Shown: positions 53,523 to 63,856, counted from the first letter of the stretch. The stretch: 64,000 nucleotides of DNA from Chitinophaga pinensis (GCA_902167325.1 LR632930.1:4774001-4838000); one strand, 5' to 3'. A program made the numbers and translations. Notes: generated from the sequence alone by a model not told the origin.

Positions 53523-56500
53523 ATGAGAAAATTTCACGTTAGAAAGCTGCTGCTTTTGCCCGGCGCCGGCTTCCTGGCTGCCGGTCTTTGGGCTATGCCC
53601 CTGCAGGCGGCAAATTACAGTCCGGGCACCCCTACAGGTGCCATTCCCCGGTGGGCCTCCATCAAAGGTTCCGTTTCCGATGACTACGGCAAACCCCTTG
53701 CCGGCGTAACCGTTCGCCGTAAAGCAGGCTCCGGCCAAACCATTACCGATGCCGAAGGCAACTTCTCCCTGTCCGCAGAAGCCGGAGAAATACTCGTTTT
53801 CTCCCATCCCTGGTACCGCCTTACCGAAGCCACCGTTCCCACAGGTAAAAACCTCGCAGTACAATTACTCCCTTCCCTGCAGGACAGTGATTCCGTGTAC
53901 AATATCCTTTACGGGCAGCAACGCAAAGCCACTTCCGTGGCCGCCATGTCCCAAACCGGTTCACGCGAACTGAACCGGACCTTTTCTACCAGTTTGCACG
54001 GTATGCTGGCAGGCCGCCTCGCCGGATACAACGTTTCCTATACTCCCGGCATCCCCGGTGATGAAACGTTTTCCCCGGAGCTGCGCGGACAGTCGCCCAT
54101 GATCATGGTAGATGGTAGTCCTGCCCGGAACCTCACCAGCATTAACCCCGAACAGATTGAGTCGGTAACCCTGCTGAAAGACGCCCTCTCTACCGCCATG
54201 TACGGCATGCGGGCTTCCAACGGCATCCTGCTCATCACCACCCGCAAGGGGGATAAAGCAAGCGGCCAGCGCATCTCTTTCACCGCAGGCGCAGGCACCT
54301 CTCAGATGCTGAAAAGCTACAAACCTGTTAGCGCCTACGACTATGCCCGGTTATACAACGAAGCGCTCGCCAACGACGGGCAGCCTGCCGCATATACACA
54401 GGGAGACCTCGACCATTACCGCAACGGCACCGATCCCTACGGGCATCCGGATGTGGACTGGCGCAGCGAGGTGCTGAAGAAAAACGCCCTTATGCAGCGG
54501 TACGACCTGAACATTTCCGGCTCCCGCGGTAATGCGCGCTATTTCGTGGACCTGAACTATACCAACCAGGCTGGTCCGTTCCAAACCGCCTCGTTCAATA
54601 AATACAACACCAACGCCGATATGCAGCGTTACCTGATCCGCTCCAATGTAGACGTTCAGATTAACCGCAGCATTTCTGCATCCCTCAACCTCCTCGGCCG
54701 TATTCAGAATAACAACGAGCCAGGCGGCTTCGGCCCGGCCATCATGCAGGATATTCACAATACCCCGCGTAATGCCTACCCGGTATTAAATCCTAATGGC
54801 TCACTGGGCGGCAGTACATCATACCCGAGCAATATTTACGGTGAAACCGTGAAGAGCGGCTACGCCAATCTGTATAACCGTGATATCAATGCGGAGCTGA
54901 ACATCAAGGCAGACCTCAGCGATATCACCCAGGGACTCTGGTTCCGCGTGGGCGGCTCTTTCTACACCAGCTTCACGGAGTATGTTGTGCGTACGAAAGA
55001 AAACGCCGTATACCAGCTGTTCATTGATCCGGCTACGGGTGACAGTACCTACCTTAAAACCGCTGAGGATACCGATATGGGTAACTTCCGGGAAAGCAGC
55101 TCCACCGAGCGTTTCCTGTATGGCGATGCACAGCTCGGATGGAACCGTGGCTTCGGCAATCACCACTTCAACGCCCTCGCATCCGTGAACTACGACAACC
55201 GCATCCTCGGCTCCCAGCTGCCACAATACTTTATGGGTGTGGCCGGCCGCATCCAGTACGATTATGCGGAGAAATACCTCTTTGAAGCCGCGATCGGGTA
55301 CAACGGCACCAACCGTTACCACCCCGACCGCCGCTATGGTGCTTTCCCTGCATTCGGCATCGGCTGGAACCTTGCTAAGGAAAACTTCCTGCATAAAGAC
55401 TGGCTGAATATGCTGAAGCTGCGCGCTACCTACGGCCTTACCGGCGAAGCCTTCAACTCCGCCCGCACATCCGGCTCCGGTGAAGCATATTTCGTATACA
55501 ACCAGTACTACGTGAATGGCACCGGGTACAGCTTCGGCACCACGCATTCCGCGGTTACCGGTGTTCGGGAGGGGAATCTCAACAACCCTTACATCTCCTG
55601 GGAAAAAGCCCGCAAATTTAATGTGGGTGTGGATGTGGAAGTTCTCGACAATCGCCTTGCATTTACCGCAGAGCTATACAACGATCTGTACTACGACCTG
55701 TTGATGAACCGCGGTACCAACACGGTGCTGCTGGGCATTGGTTACCCGCAGGAAAACCTCGGCAAGATGCGCCGCAAGGGCATGGAGTTTACCGCCACTT
55801 ACCGCGGGACTGCAGGTAAACTGAACTACTACGCTTCAGGCAACCTGTCTGTAAGCCACGGCATCAACACCTTCATGGATGAAACCGCCCGGCCTTATCC
55901 CTGGCTGGTACGCACCGGAGATTATATTGGCATGAGCTATGGTTACCAGGCGGAAGGGCTATTCCAGAGCGAAGAGGAGATCAACCGCAGTGCGGTGATC
56001 GACGGGTACCGTCCTAAACCGGGTGATATCAAATACAAAGACCTGAATGCCGACGGCCGCATCAATGCATTCGACCAAACGATGATCACTCCTGAAAAGC
56101 CGCGCATTAACTACGGTGTAAATTTTGGCCTCGGTTGGAAAGGATTTGACTTGTCGCTGCTCGTGAATGGTACTGCTAACCGCTATTCCAGCATACAGAT
56201 TGCAGAATTCCAGGAAAACGGGCTGGGCAACGCCTGGGAGCACCACCTGGGCCGCTGGACGCCGCAAACTGCTGCATCTGCCACACATCCCCGGCTTACC
56301 ATTGGTACCAACTTCAACAATTCCCAATCATCCAGTTACTGGCTGAAGAATACTTCCTTCCTGCGGCTGCGCAATGCCGAGCTGGGATACAATGTTCCGG
56401 AAACCTTCGCCAAAAGGCTCCGCCTCGCATCGGCCCGCTTCTTCCTCAATGGCACTAACCTGCTGACGATCTCGAAGTTTAAAGACACCGATCCGGAAAA

Positions 56501-56561
56501 CCTGGCAGGCAGATACCCGGCGTCGCGCGTGATGTACGCCGGCATTAACGTTAAACTCTAA
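53523..56561 (+). CDS. SusC/RagA-type TonB-dependent outer-membrane transporter (pair 1)
   Basis: A 1012-residue outer-membrane transporter. A signal sequence (LPGAGFLAAGLWAMPLQA) is followed by a carboxypeptidase-D-like regulatory domain (SIKGSVSDDYGKPLAGVTVR, DAEGNFSLSAEAGE), a plug domain (SPMIMVDGSPARNL, IESVTLLKDALSTAMYG, NGILLITTRKG) and a beta-barrel ending in GINVKL. It imports glycans across the outer membrane with its SusD partner. The usual LDEVVVVGYG segment before the plug is replaced by a divergent SVYNILYGQQRKATS. The start at 53523 is the ATG after an in-frame TTG. The SusD partner follows with a 12-nt offset to its ATG. Confidence 0.92.
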   Translation: MRKFHVRKLLLLPGAGFLAAGLWAMPLQAANYSPGTPTGAIPRWASIKGSVSDDYGKPLAGVTVRRKAGSGQTITDAEGNFSLSAEAGEILVFSHPWYRLTEATVPTGKNLAVQLLPSLQDSDSVYNILYGQQRKATSVAAMSQTGSRELNRTFSTSLHGMLAGRLAGYNVSYTPGIPGDETFSPELRGQSPMIMVDGSPARNLTSINPEQIESVTLLKDALSTAMYGMRASNGILLITTRKGDKASGQRISFTAGAGTSQMLKSYKPVSAYDYARLYNEALANDGQPAAYTQGDLDHYRNGTDPYGHPDVDWRSEVLKKNALMQRYDLNISGSRGNARYFVDLNYTNQAGPFQTASFNKYNTNADMQRYLIRSNVDVQINRSISASLNLLGRIQNNNEPGGFGPAIMQDIHNTPRNAYPVLNPNGSLGGSTSYPSNIYGETVKSGYANLYNRDINAELNIKADLSDITQGLWFRVGGSFYTSFTEYVVRTKENAVYQLFIDPATGDSTYLKTAEDTDMGNFRESSSTERFLYGDAQLGWNRGFGNHHFNALASVNYDNRILGSQLPQYFMGVAGRIQYDYAEKYLFEAAIGYNGTNRYHPDRRYGAFPAFGIGWNLAKENFLHKDWLNMLKLRATYGLTGEAFNSARTSGSGEAYFVYNQYYVNGTGYSFGTTHSAVTGVREGNLNNPYISWEKARKFNVGVDVEVLDNRLAFTAELYNDLYYDLLMNRGTNTVLLGIGYPQENLGKMRRKGMEFTATYRGTAGKLNYYASGNLSVSHGINTFMDETARPYPWLVRTGDYIGMSYGYQAEGLFQSEEEINRSAVIDGYRPKPGDIKYKDLNADGRINAFDQTMITPEKPRINYGVNFGLGWKGFDLSLLVNGTANRYSSIQIAEFQENGLGNAWEHHLGRWTPQTAASATHPRLTIGTNFNNSQSSSYWLKNTSFLRLRNAELGYNVPETFAKRLRLASARFFLNGTNLLTISKFKDTDPENLAGRYPASRVMYAGINVKL

Positions 56562-56572
56562 TGCGCATCAAC

Positions 56573-58264
56573 ATGAAAAAACTCATTTATATCATACCAG
56601 CATTTGCCCTGTTTGCGACGGTGGGATGCAATAAGAACCTGGAGGAAGGTCCGCTCGAGAACCTCGACTCTTCCTTCATCTTCGACCCGGTAGACAAGAA
56701 CGGCGCTTATGCGGATCAGTTCCTGAACGATATCTACGGTAACATGCCCAATGGCTGGAACCGTATCGGCAACGCCATGCTGGACGCCGCAACTGACGAT
56801 GCGGTGCCATCCATGCGCGGCAGTGCTATCGAAGATCTGCGCTTCGGCCGCATCGATCCCTTCGGTAATCCTGATGATGTGTGGACCTCCCGGTATACGC
56901 AGATCCGCAAGGTGAACGTATTCCTCGCCAACATAGACAAAGTGCCCATGGAAGTCGAAACCAAAGGTTACTGGAAAGCCGAGGCCCGCTTCCTCCGTGC
57001 CTTTTCTTACTTCGAACTCCTGAAACGCTATGGCGGCGTACCACTCATGGGCGACCGCATTGGCACACTGGCCGACGATCTGCAGCTGCCCCGCAACACC
57101 TTCTCGGATTGCGTGGCATATATTACCGCTGAGCTGGATGCCATTAAGCCCCTTGTACGCCAGTTCCCTGCTTCGGGCGGAGATTATGGCCGTATCACCA
57201 ATACGGCAGTACTGGCCCTCCAATCGAGACTGCACCTGTATGCAGCCAGCCCGCTTTTCAACGCAGGCAACCTCGCCACAGAAAATAAAGAACTCACCGG
57301 TTATGCAGATGTTGCTGACGCCGCCGTGCGCGCACGCTGGCAGAAAGCTGCCGACGTATCCAAAGAACTGCTCGACCTTAACGTTCATATCATTGAGCCG
57401 AACAACCGGTACATCAACGTCTTTATCACGCGCGACAGTAAAGAGATCATCCTCTCTTACCTCCGTGCCAATACCAGCGATGTGGAGCAGAATAACGGTC
57501 CTGTTGGTTTCACACAACATGGCCACAGAGGGTATACCAGTCCAACCGAAGAACTGGCCCAGTCGTTCCGTATGACCAACGGCAAGCTCATCACCGATCC
57601 AACTTCAGGATACAACCCTGACAAGCCGAACGTTGGGCGCGACGTGCGTTTCAACAACGTGTTCTTCTTCAACGGCAGCAAATGGATGCGCAGAACAGTG
57701 GAAACCTACGAAGGCGGGCTTGACCGGCCGGGTGGCAACCGTACCCAAACGCAAACGGGCTATTACCTCCGTAAGTTCATGTACAATGCGGAAACCGCCA
57801 CATCTCTGGGCGCACAGCCGCACAACTTCCCCCTGTTCCGGTATGCGGAAGTATACCTGAACTACGCCGAAGCGCTCACGGAAACTCTTGAGAACGATGC
57901 CGACAATCCCACGCAGGCAGCGGCAGACGCGCTGAACAAGATCCGTGCACGGGGTAACATCGGCAACGTATCCCGCACATCCGTAACGAAAACCCAGATG
58001 CGCGACCTCATCCGCCAGGAGCGCCGCGTGGAGCTGTGCTTCGAAGAGCACCGTTACTGGGACATCCGCCGCTGGAAGATCGCGAAAGATGTGCTGAATG
58101 GCAGCCTGCATGGCAACAGCATCATCCGCAACGATGATGGTACGTTCACCTACACGCCCATGGCGATTGCGCAGATGGCCTTCCTCGACAGGATGTACCT
58201 CTACCCCATTCCGCAGGCAGAACTGTACAGAAACCGCAACCTGAAACAAAATCCCCGCTGGTAA
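56573..58264 (+). CDS. SusD/RagB-type glycan-binding lipoprotein (pair 1)
   Basis: A 563-residue lipoprotein; signal ending FATVGC with modified Cys near 19. The protein is an alpha-helical TPR-like SusD fold: FIFDPVDKNGAYADQFLNDI, YWKAEARFLRAFSYFELLKR, YGGVPLMGD, and a C-terminal region with RVELCFEEHRYWDIRRWK. It caps the SusC barrel and binds oligosaccharides at the cell surface. A Met four codons earlier (56561) overlaps the SusC stop and is equally possible; I chose the ATG directly before KKLIYIIP. Confidence 0.93.
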   Translation: MKKLIYIIPAFALFATVGCNKNLEEGPLENLDSSFIFDPVDKNGAYADQFLNDIYGNMPNGWNRIGNAMLDAATDDAVPSMRGSAIEDLRFGRIDPFGNPDDVWTSRYTQIRKVNVFLANIDKVPMEVETKGYWKAEARFLRAFSYFELLKRYGGVPLMGDRIGTLADDLQLPRNTFSDCVAYITAELDAIKPLVRQFPASGGDYGRITNTAVLALQSRLHLYAASPLFNAGNLATENKELTGYADVADAAVRARWQKAADVSKELLDLNVHIIEPNNRYINVFITRDSKEIILSYLRANTSDVEQNNGPVGFTQHGHRGYTSPTEELAQSFRMTNGKLITDPTSGYNPDKPNVGRDVRFNNVFFFNGSKWMRRTVETYEGGLDRPGGNRTQTQTGYYLRKFMYNAETATSLGAQPHNFPLFRYAEVYLNYAEALTETLENDADNPTQAAADALNKIRARGNIGNVSRTSVTKTQMRDLIRQERRVELCFEEHRYWDIRRWKIAKDVLNGSLHGNSIIRNDDGTFTYTPMAIAQMAFLDRMYLYPIPQAELYRNRNLKQNPRW

Positions 58265-58282
58265 TCCAATAAAGCATCCGTT

Positions 58283-61200
58283 ATGAAAAAAATATGCACT
58301 ACCCTCCTCCTGCTCTGCATGCTGGTCCAGGCCATTGCCCAGGACGCCCGCAGAAACGTCAGGGGCACCGTCAGGGACGCCAACGGAGCGGTTCCCGGGG
58401 TGATCATCTTTGAGAAAGATGTGCCCAGCAATGGCACTACTTCCAACGAAACAGGGCACTTCAACCTCACCGTTCGCGGCAAAAGCAATATCCTCATCTT
58501 TAAATTCGTGGGCTACCTGCAGCAGGAAGTGAACATCACCGGTAAAAGCGATATCAGCGTTACCATGCAGCAGGATGTGAAAGGACTCGAAGAAGTAATG
58601 GTAGTAGGCTACGGCCGCACTACCAAGCTCAGCAATACCGTGGCCACCAGCTCCGTAACCGGAGACGAGATCCGCCGCGTGCCTACTGCCTCGCTGCAGA
58701 ACGCGCTGGTAGGTAAGCTCCCCGGATTCCTCGCCATGCAGCGCTCCGGCCAGCCGGGCCGCGATGGTGCAGAATTCCTCATCCGCGGCGCTTCCACCTT
58801 CTCCAATAACCGGAACCTCACGCCCCTCATTATCGTGGATGATGTGGAGTTTACCGGTAACTTCTCCGACATCGATCCCGAGCAGGTAGCCAGTGTAACC
58901 ATCCTGAAAGATGCGGCCTCCGCAGCCGTATACGGGATCAAAGGCGCCAACGGCGTAATCGTGGTTACCACCATCCGCGGCCAGAGCGGTAAGGCGCAGA
59001 TCCGCCTTACCAGCAACTACGGCCGCCAGGGCAACAGCATCCGCCCCCGCTTCCTCAGCGCCTACGATCATGCCCGCCTGCGCAACAACGCCCTCGTGAG
59101 CGACGGCCTGCCTAAAGAGTATACCGACGAAGACCTCGAACACTGGAAAAACGGTACCGATCCATACGGCCACCCCGACATCGACTGGTGGGATGTGCTG
59201 GTGCGTAAATCCACCACGCAAACCAAGAACAACCTCAGCATCACCGGCGGTTCCGATAAAATGAAATACTTCGTATCCGTTGGGCATCTGTTCCAGAACG
59301 GTATCCTGAAAGACTTCCGTGAGCCAGGCTCTTCCGTGAACCCGAACTACTATCTCAAACGCTATAACTACCGCAGCAACCTCGACTTCCAGGTAACGCC
59401 TACCCTCGACCTGGGGCTGGATGTATCCGGTTACTTCGGGGAAGAAAACGAGCCTAATACCCGTGGCCGTGCCAACCGTAACAAGATCTGGTTCGAGATC
59501 TACGACTACAAAGCACTGCCACCCATGGCTTATCCCATTTACAACCCTGACGGTTCACTCGGTGCAGCCCCTGAAACCGTGGTTACAGGTAACGGCGCGG
59601 GTAACAACATCGTAGGCAGGCTCATGAAAGGCGGTTACAGAAGAGATTTCGAGAACGATATGCAGGTGAACATCCGCGCATCACAGAAGCTCAACTTCCT
59701 GCTCGACGGACTGAAACTCTCCGCACTCGTGAGCTACTCCAGCAACCAGGGCTTCAGCCGCGACCTCGGCCGTACCAACTTCCTTTCTTTCATATACAAC
59801 AGCAAGAATCAGACATATACGCCCCTCCTGCCCAATACTTACCGCGACGAGAAGTATAGCCTCGCTGCCACTGCAGCAGTGGTGGAAAAGCGCCTGAACA
59901 CGCAGCTGTCATTGAACTACGATACCACGTTTGGCCGCAACCACCGCGTTTATGCGCTGGTACTGCTGAACCAGTTCTCCGAAACGGAAGGAGCCGCACT
60001 GCCGGAAAACTTCCGTGGCTACACCTTCCGCCTCGGGTACGATTACCGTAAGAAATACCTCATCGAATTCAATGGTGCCTATAACGGTACCGACCGTTTC
60101 CAGTCCAGCAACCGCTACGGCTTCTTCCCCGCGGTATCCGGCGGATGGAACATCGCAGAGGAACCTTTCTTCAAGGAAAACGTAACGTTTATGGACCTCC
60201 TGAAACTGCGCGGCTCCATCGGGATGACGGGTACCGACGATATCGATAACACATATCAATACCTCTACGAACATGTGTACCTGAACGGCCTGGGTTACAA
60301 CTTTGGTGAAAACCAGCGCGGATTCAACGGTATTTACGAAGGCATCCTTGGGAATGAAAATGTGAGCTGGGAGAAAGAATTACAGTGGAACATCGGTACG
60401 GATATGAACTTCTTCAAAAACAAACTGTCGTTCACCGCAGAAGTGTTTAAAAGAAGAAGGACCGACATCCTGCTGCCCCGCCAGAGCCTCAGTTCCATGA
60501 TCGGAATCGGCCTGCCGCCGTCGAACCTCGCGAAGGTATCTAACCGCGGCTTTGAGCTGAACATGGATTACCGGAACAAGATCAACCAGTTCAGCTACCG
60601 CATCAATGCGAATATGTCGGTTGCCAAAAACGAAATCGAATTCATGGATGAAGGTAACCCTCCCTATTCCTGGCTGCGCCAGACAGGCGGCCCTACCAAC
60701 CGTGAGCTGGGATATGTGACCGAAGGTTTCTATTACGATCAGGCCGATGTAGACAAAAGCCCTGTACCAGTTGGCCCCAAGCCGCTGCCCGGAGATCTGA
60801 AGTACAAAGACCTGAACAACGACGGCAAGATCGACCCGTACGATATGGCTTACAACCGCTTCTCCAATACGCCCACCACGCAATATGCGATGACGCTGGG
60901 CGGCGACTGGAAAGGGCTTAGCTTCTCCGTTACCTTCCAGTCGGCCACCAACTTCGTACTGAGCCAGTTTGCGGAAGCGGTAACGCCTTTCTTCGGTAAC
61001 CTGCGCCAGGTGCACCTCGATGCCTGGACGCCCCAGAACCGCGACAATGCCAAGTTCCCCCGTATCTCTACCATGGATAATATCAGCAACGCGCTTTCCA
61101 ACCCGTCAGACTTCTGGACCGTGAAGGGTGATTACATCAAGCTGCGCAATGCGGAGATCGGGTATACCATCCCCCGCCGCATTACCAGCAAGCTGCGCCT

Positions 61201-61357
61201 GCAACAGATACGGATCTACGCCAACGGCTCCAACCTGATGACATGGATGCTCGGACCCAACCTGTACGACCTCGACCCCGAGGTGAGTTCAAGGACGGAA
61301 GGCGGGGTTTACCCGACACAGAAAGTCTACAACGCAGGCCTGAATGTTAACTTTTAA
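58283..61357 (+). CDS. SusC/RagA-type TonB-dependent outer-membrane transporter (pair 2)
   Basis: A 1024-residue transporter with signal TTLLLLCMLVQAIAQ, a carboxypeptidase-D-like domain (NVRGTVRDANGAVPGVIIFE), a canonical GLEEVMVVGYGRTTK segment (TonB-box region), plug (PLIIVDDVEFTG, VASVTILKDAASAAVYGIKG, NGVIVVTT) and barrel ending AGLNVNF. It starts 18 nt after the pair-1 SusD stop, so both pairs are in one transcription unit. Unlike the first SusC, its TonB-box region is standard. Confidence 0.94.
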   Translation: MKKICTTLLLLCMLVQAIAQDARRNVRGTVRDANGAVPGVIIFEKDVPSNGTTSNETGHFNLTVRGKSNILIFKFVGYLQQEVNITGKSDISVTMQQDVKGLEEVMVVGYGRTTKLSNTVATSSVTGDEIRRVPTASLQNALVGKLPGFLAMQRSGQPGRDGAEFLIRGASTFSNNRNLTPLIIVDDVEFTGNFSDIDPEQVASVTILKDAASAAVYGIKGANGVIVVTTIRGQSGKAQIRLTSNYGRQGNSIRPRFLSAYDHARLRNNALVSDGLPKEYTDEDLEHWKNGTDPYGHPDIDWWDVLVRKSTTQTKNNLSITGGSDKMKYFVSVGHLFQNGILKDFREPGSSVNPNYYLKRYNYRSNLDFQVTPTLDLGLDVSGYFGEENEPNTRGRANRNKIWFEIYDYKALPPMAYPIYNPDGSLGAAPETVVTGNGAGNNIVGRLMKGGYRRDFENDMQVNIRASQKLNFLLDGLKLSALVSYSSNQGFSRDLGRTNFLSFIYNSKNQTYTPLLPNTYRDEKYSLAATAAVVEKRLNTQLSLNYDTTFGRNHRVYALVLLNQFSETEGAALPENFRGYTFRLGYDYRKKYLIEFNGAYNGTDRFQSSNRYGFFPAVSGGWNIAEEPFFKENVTFMDLLKLRGSIGMTGTDDIDNTYQYLYEHVYLNGLGYNFGENQRGFNGIYEGILGNENVSWEKELQWNIGTDMNFFKNKLSFTAEVFKRRRTDILLPRQSLSSMIGIGLPPSNLAKVSNRGFELNMDYRNKINQFSYRINANMSVAKNEIEFMDEGNPPYSWLRQTGGPTNRELGYVTEGFYYDQADVDKSPVPVGPKPLPGDLKYKDLNNDGKIDPYDMAYNRFSNTPTTQYAMTLGGDWKGLSFSVTFQSATNFVLSQFAEAVTPFFGNLRQVHLDAWTPQNRDNAKFPRISTMDNISNALSNPSDFWTVKGDYIKLRNAEIGYTIPRRITSKLRLQQIRIYANGSNLMTWMLGPNLYDLDPEVSSRTEGGVYPTQKVYNAGLNVNF

Positions 61358-61371
61358 AACACCGGAAGCAC

Positions 61372-63117
61372 ATGAAAAGCATTTATAAAATCTGTTTCGC
61401 CACCATGGCCAGTGCAGGCATGCTCGCGTCCTGCGCGAAGAAAGATCTGCTGGACCCCACGGTAGTGCGGACGTTGAACGAAGGACTCACCTTCAGCGAC
61501 AGCGTGCGTACCATCAGCTTCGTAACCGCCATCTACAGTGAGCTGGGCGCCAACTCCTTCAGTAACCGTTATGGCAATGGGGGCAGTCTGGCCGAAGGGT
61601 CCGACGAGTCTGTATCCCGCCTCTTTGGTGCCACCCAGGCATGGGTGCCCCTGATGATCGGAACGCTCAACGCCACGCGTACCACGCCTTACGAAAAAGT
61701 GTATAACAACGGGTGGACCAACATCCGCCGCGCCAATACCTTCATAAAGAACTTCTCCAAGCTCCCGCTGGCTGAGGAAACTAAAAACCGGCTGCTGGGC
61801 GAAGTGAAATTCCTGCGGGCCTGGTACTACTGGTCGATGGTGCAACACTTCGGCGGCCTGCCCATTATCGGCGACAAGCTTTATACGCTCGATGAAACCA
61901 TTCTTGAACCACGCGCCAAATATGAAGATTGTATTGAGTACCTGGTGAAAGAACTGGACGAAGCGCGCGACCTGCTGCCATCGCCCCGCGACGATCAGCG
62001 CCCCGAAGATTACGGCCGTGCCAACAAAGGCTTCTGTATGGGACTCAAAGCCCGTATCCTTATGTTTGCTGCAAGTAAGCTCTATAACGGCGGGCAGGAG
62101 TCTATCGCCGGAGACAGAAAGTTGCTGGTTGGCTACGAAACCAATGACGTAACGCGCTGGCAAAAGGCGCTGGATGCCGCACAGGACGTGATCAGCACCG
62201 GCTGGTACAAACTAGTGGAAAACAATGCGCCAACACCCGGCAGAGGGTTCTATGAGCTGTTCATCAACCGCGTGAACGACGAGTTTATTTTCCCTGCCAT
62301 GGCCGGTAACAACCGCACCATGGAGGCGAACTTCCTCCCCCGTTCGCGCAACGGCAACGTGAACGGCTGCCCCAGCCTCAACGCAGCCAAGCGCTTCGGC
62401 ACCAACAAAGGCCTGCCTATCAATGATCCTGCATCGGGCTACAACCCGGCAGAGCCTTTCAAGAACCGTGATCCCCGGTTCACCTACACCATCATCAACA
62501 ACGGAGACAAATGGCGCACCAACGCCAGCAGCACCGCTTCTGCCATATGGACTTATGTGGGTGCCCCTACCGATGGTATGGATGTAAGTCTGGTTTATAC
62601 CGGCATGTTCTTCCGGAAGTTCTGTAATGAAACATCTACCGCCAATGCCGGTACCAATACCGACCGTGTAATGCCTATTATCCGTTTTGCGGATATCCTG
62701 CTCATGCATGCAGAGGCCAACATCGAACTGCAGAAGTATGAAGATGCTGCGGAAAAGATCATCATGGTCCGCAAGCGCGCAGGTATACAGCCTGGTGCCG
62801 ATAACCGCTATGGACTTAAAGTAAGTTCGGATAAAGACTATTGGGACGGTGTTATCCGCAACGAGCGAGCGGTGGAACTGTGCCTCGAAGATTCCCGCTT
62901 CTGGGATGTACGCCGCTGGAAAACAGCACCTGTGGAGCTGAATACCACCATCATGCGCCTGAAGATTACGAAAGGAACGGATGATAAGTTTACCTACGAA
63001 GAAATCCCGGTAGACAAAAACCCCTTCCGTGTTTTCCAGTCACTGCATTACTTCTTCCCCCTGCCCATGACAGAGGTTATGAAGAATACTAAAATGGTAC
63101 AGAACCCCGGCTACTAA
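61372..63117 (+). CDS. SusD/RagB-type glycan-binding lipoprotein (pair 2)
   Basis: A 581-residue lipoprotein with signal KICFATMASAGMLASC and Cys near 21. SusD features: DSVRTISFVTAIYSELG, EVKFLRAWYYWSMVQHFGGL, DCIEYLVKELDEARDLL and ERAVELCLEDSRFWDVRRWK. It lies 14 nt after its SusC. Together with pair 1 it forms a four-gene import block; no glycoside hydrolase follows in the window. A strong terminator ends the unit. Confidence 0.94.
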   Translation: MKSIYKICFATMASAGMLASCAKKDLLDPTVVRTLNEGLTFSDSVRTISFVTAIYSELGANSFSNRYGNGGSLAEGSDESVSRLFGATQAWVPLMIGTLNATRTTPYEKVYNNGWTNIRRANTFIKNFSKLPLAEETKNRLLGEVKFLRAWYYWSMVQHFGGLPIIGDKLYTLDETILEPRAKYEDCIEYLVKELDEARDLLPSPRDDQRPEDYGRANKGFCMGLKARILMFAASKLYNGGQESIAGDRKLLVGYETNDVTRWQKALDAAQDVISTGWYKLVENNAPTPGRGFYELFINRVNDEFIFPAMAGNNRTMEANFLPRSRNGNVNGCPSLNAAKRFGTNKGLPINDPASGYNPAEPFKNRDPRFTYTIINNGDKWRTNASSTASAIWTYVGAPTDGMDVSLVYTGMFFRKFCNETSTANAGTNTDRVMPIIRFADILLMHAEANIELQKYEDAAEKIIMVRKRAGIQPGADNRYGLKVSSDKDYWDGVIRNERAVELCLEDSRFWDVRRWKTAPVELNTTIMRLKITKGTDDKFTYEEIPVDKNPFRVFQSLHYFFPLPMTEVMKNTKMVQNPGY

Positions 63118-63137
63118 GCCTCTCTGCACTTCATCAG

Positions 63138-63172
63138 AAAGCCCGGCTCACCTTTGCAGCCGGGCTTTTTTT
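63138..63172 (+). terminator. Terminator of the SusCD operon
   Basis: AAAGCCCGGCT pairs with AGCCGGGCTTT around a 9-nt loop and is followed by a T-run. It begins 21 nt after the last SusD stop. Confidence 0.92.
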
Positions 63173-63253
63173 ATACTCCGTTACGCCCAATACTTACATT
63201 TTTTATAGTACCACACAACGGGCCGCGCCTTTCTGTACGATGTATTACCACTG

Positions 63254-63261
63254 TAATTTTG
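63254..63261 (+). promoter_or_regulatory. TAATTTTG -7 box before the flavodoxin-fold gene
   Basis: An exact TAnnTTTG match ending 4 nt before the ATG at 63266, implying a very short or absent leader. Confidence 0.45.
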
Positions 63262-63265
63262 TGGT

Positions 63266-63799
63266 ATGAAAACACTCGTCATCGTAACACACCCGGCACT
63301 GGAGAATTCAGTGATCAACAAAAGATGGATAGCGGAATTGGAAAAGCATCCGGAGAAATATCATATCCATTCCCTGCACGAAGTATACCCCGATGAAAAG
63401 ATCGATGTACTGAAGGAGCAGCAACTGCTCGAATCTTTCGACCGTATCGTTTTCCAGTTTCCTTTTTACTGGTTTAACTGTCCGCCGCTGCTGAAAAAGT
63501 GGCTCGATGAAGTATTTACCCACGGATGGGCGTATGGCAGTAAAAGCGGCTATAAATTAGGTGGGAAGAAGATAGGGCTGGCCATCTCTGCAGGTATAGA
63601 AGAAACGGGATATACACCGGAAGGCAAATATAAATACACCATGGAAACGCTCACCACGCCCTTCCAGATCACTTTCGAATATGTGAAGGCAGACTATAAA
63701 GGGATATATGTGTATTATGACATTGAACAGAACAGTTCCCCTGAATGGATTGAACAGAGCGTGGCGCCTTTCCTCGGGTTTATCGATAACCTGTCATGA
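63266..63799 (+). CDS. NAD(P)H-dependent flavodoxin-fold oxidoreductase (KefF/MdaB/NQO1-like)
   Basis: A 177-residue flavodoxin-like protein. It starts MKTLVIVTHPALENSVIN, the phosphate-binding loop of the quinone reductase group, and holds IVFQFPFYWFNCPPLLKKWL with the FMN/FAD-binding PFYWFN..P pattern and VFTHGWAYG. These enzymes reduce quinones or other electrophiles with two electrons, and some (KefF) regulate potassium efflux. No kef gene is nearby, so the quinone reductase role is preferred. It has its own promoter-like box and a bidirectional terminator at its end. Confidence 0.9.
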   Translation: MKTLVIVTHPALENSVINKRWIAELEKHPEKYHIHSLHEVYPDEKIDVLKEQQLLESFDRIVFQFPFYWFNCPPLLKKWLDEVFTHGWAYGSKSGYKLGGKKIGLAISAGIEETGYTPEGKYKYTMETLTTPFQITFEYVKADYKGIYVYYDIEQNSSPEWIEQSVAPFLGFIDNLS

Positions 63800-63800
63800 A

Positions 63801-63834
63801 AAAGCCCGTTCCACTGATCAGCGGAACGGGCTAT
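63801..63834. terminator. Bidirectional terminator between the oxidoreductase and the NTF2-like gene
   Basis: AGCCCGTTCC (63803-63812) pairs with GGAACGGGCT (63823-63832). On the reverse strand a TTTTTC run follows, so it fits the reverse-strand gene best; the forward T-run is weak. Confidence 0.65.
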
Positions 63835-63856
63835 GTAATACGTTTATCTTCCCTGC

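Noticed and set aside
57605-59287. Antisense frame of 560 codons across the SusD/SusC junction
   Set aside because: It spans two well-supported genes and lacks any known domain.
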